Source of the DNA: Candidatus Delongbacteria bacterium
GTDB lineage: Bacteria > UBA4055
NCBI GenBank assembly: GCA_003477045.1
Contig: DMTS01000110.1
Location: forward strand, 1-11,467
Length of the DNA stretch: 11,467 nt
Direction of reading: 5' to 3'
The notes under the pieces: generated by a model
What the model was told of the DNA's origin: nothing
The model's input: the letters and a program-made list of their open reading frames with translations, nothing else
Database searches by the model: none
Translations under genes and position numbers: made by a program
Shown here: positions 6,867 to 11,467 of the stretch, piece by piece
Layout: every line of letters begins with the position of its first letter
How positions within the stretch are numbered: position 1 is the stretch's first letter

Positions 6867-7544
6867 TTAACTCCATTCCACATCTTCCTTGATGATCTTG
6901 GCCGGGACACCCGCAACAAAACATTTTGCCGGAACATCTCTGGTAACTACAGCGCCGGCAGCTATTATCGCACCGTTCCCTATATTTACACCGGTCAGTA
7001 TCATCGCCCTCATACCGATCCCAACATGTTCTCCTATTATCACGGGTTTCAGACCCGGTTCTTCCATACCTTTTATCGTATGCTCGTTCGAATCGCTGAT
7101 GGCCACGCCTTTTGATATTGCGACATAATTGCCTATCCTGATATTATGAAAACAGGAAATATCAACATCGTTAGCCGCATAACCGTTCCCGACTTCGAGT
7201 TTTCCGCCGTCCGCGATATTGATCTCGCACCCGGTATGAAAACTGAAAATCCCGTTCACGACCAGTTCTCCGCCTTCATCTATTTTCAATCCCGTGCTGT
7301 TATACTTGCCCCTTTCGAAAGCCGTACCTAGATGCAGCCTCGCTTTTGCACCATTGATGGTTATCTTTCCTTTCTTGGATTTACCGATCTTAGTTTTTGG
7401 GTAAACTAGAATTTTCATCGAAGGGAAATAGCCCTGAATAATATTGATATATAATGTTTTGATAATATCAAGCCTCTTATAACCGAAAAACATACCGATC
7501 ATATTCTCATAAAAATGCCTGAACTTATTTTTTTGACTGTCCAT
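6867..7544 (-). CDS. left-handed beta-helix (hexapeptide repeat) acyltransferase, WcaF/maltose-acetyltransferase-like
   Basis: This 225-residue protein is probably an O- or N-acetyltransferase acting on a sugar of a surface polysaccharide or glycolipid. After a helical N-terminus (1-45), hexapeptide turns of the left-handed beta-helix run from about 50 to 215 (for example IGNYVAISKGVAIS, VIIGEHVGIG, VNIGNGAIIAAGAVV). H155 in SDSNEH is the likely general base, and the end TRDVPAKCFVAGVPAKIIK (201-219) is the standard acyl-CoA-binding tail of the family. I chose the ATG at 7544 because AAGGAG stands six bases upstream; extension to a TTG at 7577 has no ribosome site and crosses the palindrome. 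No glycosyltransferase or other polysaccharide gene is adjacent, so the acceptor is unknown. It appears monocistronic. Confidence 0.88.
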   Translation of the reverse strand: MDSQKNKFRHFYENMIGMFFGYKRLDIIKTLYINIIQGYFPSMKILVYPKTKIGKSKKGKITINGAKARLHLGTAFERGKYNSTGLKIDEGGELVVNGIFSFHTGCEINIADGGKLEVGNGYAANDVDISCFHNIRIGNYVAISKGVAISDSNEHTIKGMEEPGLKPVIIGEHVGIGMRAMILTGVNIGNGAIIAAGAVVTRDVPAKCFVAGVPAKIIKEDVEWS

Positions 7545-7573
7545 GATATACTCCTTATGGCTTACCCGTCTGA

Positions 7574-7596
7574 TCAAATATAAAATTTATATTTGA
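7574..7596. promoter_or_regulatory. 23-bp AT-rich palindrome, candidate operator
   Basis: TCAAATATAAA (7574-7584) and TTTATATTTGA (7586-7596) are perfect reverse complements around one central base. The palindrome begins 30 bp upstream of the acetyltransferase start and covers the -10 box and most of the spacer of that gene's candidate promoter, the usual place for a repressor site. It has no GC-rich stem or T-run of its own, so it is not a terminator. The regulator is unknown. Confidence 0.45.
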
Positions 7597-7605
7597 AAGA
7601 TACAA
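7577..7605 (-). promoter_or_regulatory. candidate promoter of the acetyltransferase gene
   Basis: On the minus strand, TTGTAT (7605-7600), a 17-base spacer and TATATT (7582-7577; five of six matches to TATAAT) lie immediately after the upstream terminator. Initiation near 7570 would give a leader of about 26 nt containing the AAGGAG site. Placement after a terminator supports an independent promoter. Confidence 0.45.
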
Positions 7606-7606
7606 T

Positions 7607-7633
7607 AAAAAAGGGGAGTTTTTTGAACTCCCC
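7607..7633 (-). terminator. Rho-independent terminator after the branched-chain aminotransferase gene
   Basis: Reading the minus strand, GGGGAGTT (7633-7626), a five-base loop CAAAA and AACTCCCC (7620-7613) form a perfect 8-bp stem, followed directly by TTTTTT (7612-7607). It lies six bases after the stop codon and closes the leftward exporter-ksgA-aminotransferase group. Confidence 0.93.
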
Positions 7634-7639
7634 TGAAAG

Positions 7640-8659
7640 TTAAACTTCAACAACCCAGCCGTCAGGCGCTTTTATGTCGCCATACTGGATCCCGGTAAGC
7701 GTATCGTATAGTTTTCTCGTAACTGGTCCGACTTCCTTTTCCGAATAGAAAACATGATATTTTCCTTTGTGCATTATACCGCCGATCGGAGAAATTACTG
7801 CGGCTGTTCCGCATGCGCCCGCTTCTTTGAATTCATCGAGTTTATCGACAAAAACATCCCTTTCCTCTGTTTTCATGCCGAGATATTTTTCTGCTACATG
7901 CAGAAGCGAGTATTTAGTTATTGAAGGTAGTATAGACGGTGATTTCGGGGTAACAAATACATTGTCATGAGTTATACCGAAAAAATTTGCCGCGCCAACT
8001 TCTTCAATTTTTGTATGGGTTTTCGGATCTAGATAAATACAGTCCGCGTATCCTGCTTTCACAGCCAGTTCATGAGGCAGCAGACTTCCGGTGTAGTTAC
8101 CGCCCACTTTTGCCGAACCTGTTCCGTTAGGTGCAGCTCTGTCGTATTCGGAAGTTATAAAATTGACTGGAGCCAGACCGCCTTTAAAATACGGTCCGAC
8201 AGGTGAACAGAAAATTGAAAAAATGTATTCTTTTGCCGGCCTGACCCCCAGGTTGTCTCCGACTCCGATTTCAAAAGGTCTTAAGTACAAGCTTGCGCCC
8301 ATTCCGTAAGGAGGTACAAACTTCAGATTAGCTTTCACAACCTGTTTGCAGGCGTCAATAAACCTTTCTACCGGAAACTCGGTCATAAGAACTCTCTGGC
8401 AGCTTTTAACCATTCTTTTTGCATTTTCGTCAGGCCTGAATAATAGAACTCTGCTGTCTTTTGCCGTATAGGCTTTCATTCCTTCAAAACAGCATTGTCC
8501 GTAGTGAAATACATTCGATGATTCGCTGATCGTGATCTGGTTATCCCCAACAAGTTTTCCTTCGTCCCATTTACCTTCTTTCCAGTGGCAAATGAATCTT
8601 TTGTCTGTTTTCAGATACGCAAATCCCAATTTTCCCCATTCAATATTCGCTTTTTCCAT
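7640..8659 (-). CDS. ilvE: branched-chain amino acid aminotransferase
   Basis: This 339-residue cytoplasmic PLP enzyme of fold type IV interconverts leucine, isoleucine and valine with their 2-oxo acids, using 2-oxoglutarate/glutamate. It has the length and motifs of the BCAT2/eukaryote-like branch: YGQCCFEGMKAY (53-64), LYLRPFEIGVG (124-134), the Schiff-base lysine K184 in GSAKVGGNY, the cofactor-ring glutamate in EEVGAANFF (219-227), and the phosphate-binding turn CGTAAVISP (283-291). The start is fixed by AAGGAG six bases upstream of ATG. It lies 35 bp downstream of a second, unrelated aminotransferase and is followed by a strong terminator, so it is the last gene of its transcript. No leader-peptide attenuator is visible ahead of it. 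Confidence 0.94.
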   Translation of the reverse strand: MEKANIEWGKLGFAYLKTDKRFICHWKEGKWDEGKLVGDNQITISESSNVFHYGQCCFEGMKAYTAKDSRVLLFRPDENAKRMVKSCQRVLMTEFPVERFIDACKQVVKANLKFVPPYGMGASLYLRPFEIGVGDNLGVRPAKEYIFSIFCSPVGPYFKGGLAPVNFITSEYDRAAPNGTGSAKVGGNYTGSLLPHELAVKAGYADCIYLDPKTHTKIEEVGAANFFGITHDNVFVTPKSPSILPSITKYSLLHVAEKYLGMKTEERDVFVDKLDEFKEAGACGTAAVISPIGGIMHKGKYHVFYSEKEVGPVTRKLYDTLTGIQYGDIKAPDGWVVEV

Positions 8660-8694
8660 ATTGCGCTCCTTGTTTACGACTTGAATTTACAATT

Positions 8695-9921
8695 TTACAT
8701 CCTGCTTATTTTTTTATCCATCATATCTTTTATCGCTTTTCCGAGCCTTTTCACTCCTTCAACGATCTCTTCATGAGTTGCGAAAGAAAAATTGATCCTC
8801 ATAGTATTTTTTCCGCTTTCATCACAATGGAACACCTTCCCTATAACAAAAGCAACATTATTTTCGATAGCGGTCATAAAGAGTTCTTCCGAATCCATCC
8901 ACTCGGGAAGAGTTACGAATAGAAAAAGACCGCCTTCAGGATTTGTCCAGGTAACGCCTTCAGGAAGGTATTTTTCAAATGCGTCCATCATTACATCTTT
9001 CTTAGCTTTGTACATCGTAATAATGTTGACCAGATTTTTTTCGAAATACCCTTTTTCTATATATTTAGCCGCGATCATCTGTACAAATGACGATGTGCAC
9101 AGGTCAGTTGACTGTTTCGCAGTGACTATTTTGTCGAGGATCGCTTCATGTCCTATTATCCATCCGATCCTGAAACCCGGTACGAACAGTTTTGAGAATG
9201 TTCCTAGCAGGATCACTCTTCCATCGTCTGCGAGCTGGTAAAAAGTTTTCTGAGATTCTCCTTCGAATCTAAGCTCCCTGTACGGACTGTCCTCTACGAT
9301 CAGAACATCGTATTCCTGAGCTATCTTTATTATTTCGAGCCTTCTCCATTCAGGCATTGTAATTCCTGCCGGATTTTGGAAATCGGGAATTATGTATATG
9401 AATTTGGGTTTCTCGCCGACCTTCTTTAGTATGCTCAATTCTTCTTCAAGCATGTCAGATCTCATTCCGTATTTGTCATGCTTTACTCCGATCATATTCG
9501 CGCCGTAGTTCTGGAATGACTGAATCCCGCCGAGATAAGAGGGAAGTTCAACGAGGACTTTGTCTCCGGGATTTATAAGAACTTTCGGTATAAGATCAAG
9601 TGCCTGCTGAGATGAAGTGACTATAATAATATTGTTGGAAGTAATGCTCAGACCCTGTTTGGCGTAACGCTCGGCAAGGATCTTCCTAAGACCGGGGTTT
9701 CCTTCTGTCGTAGAATACTGAAGAGCGGCCGGACCTTCTTTATCAAGAACTTCACAGGATATTTCTTTCAGTTCTTTTATCGGAAATGTCAGCGGGGACG
9801 GCAATCCTCCTGCAAAAGAGATCAGGCCCGGTTTGTTCGTAAGCTTTAATAGCTCGCGGATAGCGGATTTTTTCATTCTTTTTGAATTGTCCGATAGGAT
9901 CGTGTCGAAATCTTTTACCAT
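8695..9921 (-). CDS. fold-type-I PLP aminotransferase, LysN/2-aminoadipate-type (class I/II)
   Basis: This 408-residue enzyme belongs to the aminotransferase class I/II group that includes LysN (2-aminoadipate), aromatic and broad-range transaminases. Residues visible include LISFAGGLPSP near the N-terminus (33-43), the cofactor contacts N183 (DFQNPAG), D211 and Y214 (EDSPYRELRF), the Schiff-base lysine K244 in GTFSKLFVPGFRIGW, phosphate-binding R251, and the substrate-carboxylate arginine R375 (MRINFSF). No GntR-type DNA-binding domain precedes it, so it is not a MocR regulator. I chose ATG at 9921 (GGGAG six bases upstream); a TTG-initiated extension to 9981 adds 20 unlikely residues. Substrate is uncertain: aminoadipate, aromatic or branched-chain acids are all possible. 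It is 69 bp after ksgA and 35 bp before the branched-chain aminotransferase. A weak promoter candidate, TTGACC-N18-TTAAAA (9975-9946), lies in the 69-bp gap. Confidence 0.9.
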   Translation of the reverse strand: MVKDFDTILSDNSKRMKKSAIRELLKLTNKPGLISFAGGLPSPLTFPIKELKEISCEVLDKEGPAALQYSTTEGNPGLRKILAERYAKQGLSITSNNIIIVTSSQQALDLIPKVLINPGDKVLVELPSYLGGIQSFQNYGANMIGVKHDKYGMRSDMLEEELSILKKVGEKPKFIYIIPDFQNPAGITMPEWRRLEIIKIAQEYDVLIVEDSPYRELRFEGESQKTFYQLADDGRVILLGTFSKLFVPGFRIGWIIGHEAILDKIVTAKQSTDLCTSSFVQMIAAKYIEKGYFEKNLVNIITMYKAKKDVMMDAFEKYLPEGVTWTNPEGGLFLFVTLPEWMDSEELFMTAIENNVAFVIGKVFHCDESGKNTMRINFSFATHEEIVEGVKRLGKAIKDMMDKKISRM

Positions 9922-9990
9922 AGTTATACTCCCTGGTTTTTTTACTTTTAACAAGAAAGGAAGTAACTTGGTCAAAGTCAAATTAATTTT

Positions 9991-10791
9991 TTACTTTAAA
10001 AATATTTCGTTTGATAAATTTATAAAATCATCCACGCTTAAATTTTCCGGCCGTTTTGTGATCTCGACGGATTTAACAAGTTCCGGTTCGATAAAGGGTT
10101 TTAATGTGTTTCTGAGCATTTTTCTTCTGTTTAGAAAAGTTGTTTTAACGACCTTTCTGAAAAAACTCATATCTTCTACTTTCTGAAGGTTCCCGTTACC
10201 GACTGAAAAATTAAATCTGATTATTGATGAAACAATTTTAGGCTTCGGGAAAAATGCTTCCGGCGGTATGTCGAAAAGAATCTCAGGTTCGCAGAAAAAG
10301 CGGGTGAATACGCTTATAACTCCATAAGCTTTTGTATTTACTTTAGCTACGATCCTTTCAGCAACTTCTTTCTGGATCATGATCGTGAGAGACTGAATTT
10401 TCAGTTTATCCTTATTAACTTCTGACGCAAGCTCCATCACTTTGAAAATGATAGGACTTGTTACATGATAAGGCAGATTTCCCACTATTTTAATGTTATC
10501 TTCAGCGATATTAGCTACAAGATCAAATTTTAAGAAATCCTCATTTATTAGTACGAAATCATCATCTGTAATTTTGTTTTCCAGATTTTCGATCAGCCTC
10601 TGATCTATCTCTACAGCGTAGAGCTTTTTTACTTTTCCGCTAATTCTCTTAGTCAGAGCACCTCCGCCCGGCCCGATCTCAAGCACGGTGTCGGTTTCTT
10701 TCAGGTTGAATGATTCAACGATCTTTGAAACATAGAATTCATCTTTTAGAAAATTCTGTCCTAGTGATTTTTTCAGCTTTGGAAATGTCAT
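9991..10791 (-). CDS. rsmA: 16S rRNA (adenine1518-N6/adenine1519-N6)-dimethyltransferase
   Basis: This 266-residue protein (also called KsgA) transfers four methyl groups from S-adenosylmethionine to two adjacent adenines in the helix 45 loop of 16S rRNA late in 30S assembly. Motifs in order: KKSLGQNFLKDE (7-18), the SAM-binding VLEIGPGGGALT (36-47), acidic E62 in AVEID, the adenine-binding NLPY (105-108), FFPKPKIVSS (180-189), and NRRKMLRN (221-228). Length is normal for the family. The ATG at 10791 has AGGA five bases upstream. Only 7 bp separate it from the upstream exporter gene, so the two are probably cotranscribed. Loss of this activity is known to give kasugamycin resistance in other bacteria. 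Confidence 0.96.
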   Translation of the reverse strand: MTFPKLKKSLGQNFLKDEFYVSKIVESFNLKETDTVLEIGPGGGALTKRISGKVKKLYAVEIDQRLIENLENKITDDDFVLINEDFLKFDLVANIAEDNIKIVGNLPYHVTSPIIFKVMELASEVNKDKLKIQSLTIMIQKEVAERIVAKVNTKAYGVISVFTRFFCEPEILFDIPPEAFFPKPKIVSSIIRFNFSVGNGNLQKVEDMSFFRKVVKTTFLNRRKMLRNTLKPFIEPELVKSVEITKRPENLSVDDFINLSNEIFLK

Positions 10792-10798
10792 TTTATTC

Positions 10799-11467
10799 CT
10801 AATAATGTTTGTAAAATAATGATATTATAATAATAACTACGATAGTATAGAAGAACGGCTTTATGAACTTCACGCCTTTTCTGATCACAAGTCCTGATCC
10901 AAGCTTTGCGCCGATTACTTCGCCTGCACCCATAACAAGCCCGGGTACTATCATGATCTTTCCGCCGATAAGAAAGAACAGAAGCGCAGTTATGTTGCTT
11001 GTAAAATTCATGATCTTTGTATATGCGGTAGCCATTACCATTTCCTGCCCCAGAAAGAATACGATCAGGATAACCCAGAAAGCTCCTGTTCCCGGTCCGA
11101 AATAACCGTCATAGAACCCGATAGACAGTCCGAAGATAATGTAGAACCATTTCTCGCTCATCCGCTTTTCCCGTTCTATCTCCCCCGCTTTCGGAGAGAA
11201 TAGAAGATAAACCAGCACTCCCATTAAAAGGAAAGGTATCAGCTTTTTCAGAAATTCATTACTCGTAATTTGAACCGCAACCGTGCCGAGAGCCGCGCCG
11301 ATGAAAGTATAGATAATTCCAGTCTTAGCAGTCTTAAGATCTGCTTTACCGTGCTTGATATAATAATATGATGCCGTGCTGCTTCCGAATGTTGACTGAA
11401 GTTTATTTGTACCGAGAGCCATCTGAGGAGGCAGTCCTGCAAGCAGAAGCGCGGGCAGAGTTATCAA
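10799..11467 (-). CDS. TSUP family (TauE/SafE, YfcA-like) membrane exporter, N-terminus beyond window
   Basis: These 222 residues belong to the sulfite exporter TauE/SafE (TSUP) family of anion or organosulfur transporters. The tandem-repeat structure is clear: TLPALLLAGLPPQMALGTNK followed by FGSSTASYYYIKHGK in the first half, and GFYDGYFGPGTGAFW with AYTKIMNFTSNITALL in the second. About seven helices are present here. The codon at the window edge is TTG read as internal leucine, since family members have about 25-35 residues and one more helix ahead of this point; the true start lies outside. The gene ends 7 bp before rsmA. TSUP substrates vary (sulfite, sulfoacetate, taurine-derived compounds) and cannot be assigned from sequence. 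Confidence 0.92.
   Translation of the reverse strand: MITLPALLLAGLPPQMALGTNKLQSTFGSSTASYYYIKHGKADLKTAKTGIIYTFIGAALGTVAVQITSNEFLKKLIPFLLMGVLVYLLFSPKAGEIEREKRMSEKWFYIIFGLSIGFYDGYFGPGTGAFWVILIVFFLGQEMVMATAYTKIMNFTSNITALLFFLIGGKIMIVPGLVMGAGEVIGAKLGSGLVIRKGVKFIKPFFYTIVVIIIISLFYKHY

Noticed and set aside
6867..7577. Longer acetyltransferase starting at TTG 7577
   Set aside because: There is no ribosome site, it crosses the candidate promoter and palindrome, and ATG 7544 has a strong AAGGAG.
8695..9921. MocR/GntR-type regulator reading of the aminotransferase
   Set aside because: There is no winged-helix domain before the aminotransferase fold; the protein begins directly with the enzyme N-terminus.
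9922..9981. Longer aminotransferase starting at TTG 9981
   Set aside because: The extra 20 residues do not resemble the family, and ATG 9921 has a good ribosome site.
1..11467. CRISPR array, tRNA, rRNA, insertion sequence or prophage
   Set aside because: No regularly spaced direct repeats, cloverleaf with CCA-type end, rRNA segments, transposase or integrase frames, or terminal inverted repeats were found by eye.

Overview
The window looks like chromosome of a Gram-negative, moderately AT-rich, probably uncultivated bacterium. I place it tentatively near the FCB superphylum (Cloacimonadota- or Delongbacteria-like) rather than in Bacteroidota proper. Two secreted enzymes end in fibronectin-III-like modules and carry Ig-like and beta-sandwich domains typical of FCB exoproteins. 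Most genes have strong Shine-Dalgarno motifs (AAGGAG, GGAGG), which Bacteroidota usually lack. The placement is inference only; no rRNA or phylogenetic marker settles it.

Right part, all leftward (7607-11467): a TSUP/TauE-SafE-type membrane exporter cut by the window edge, rsmA/ksgA (16S rRNA dimethyltransferase), a fold-type-I PLP aminotransferase of the LysN/aminoadipate type, and a branched-chain aminotransferase, closed by a strong terminator. Next is a hexapeptide-repeat acetyltransferase with its own candidate promoter, overlapped by a near-perfect 23-bp palindrome. It meets the single rightward gene, bioY (biotin transporter), at a shared bidirectional terminator.

Left part, all leftward (1-6161): a class II aldolase, then a tightly packed group of three genes. 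The first is a secreted peptidylarginine deiminase of the Porphyromonas (PPAD) type. It overlaps by 4 bp (ATGA) a secreted M14B 'regulatory' metallocarboxypeptidase, which overlaps by 11 bp a polytopic membrane protein of the fused MFS/spermidine-synthase type. The membrane protein's reading frame is broken near position 634, and its second half continues to the window edge in another frame.

The most interesting content is the deiminase-carboxypeptidase pair. The deiminase keeps the catalytic Asp/His/Asp/Cys set and the Arg-Arg-Tyr set that PPAD uses to hold a C-terminal carboxylate. The carboxypeptidase keeps the Asp and Gln of the M14B S1' pocket that select C-terminal Arg or Lys. Both enzymes are therefore predicted to act on the same chemical end, a C-terminal arginine, in the same exported compartment and from the same transcript. 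Comparable enzymes (PPAD and CPG70) are known from Porphyromonas gingivalis as separately encoded proteins. A dedicated operon for C-terminal arginine processing would be worth testing.
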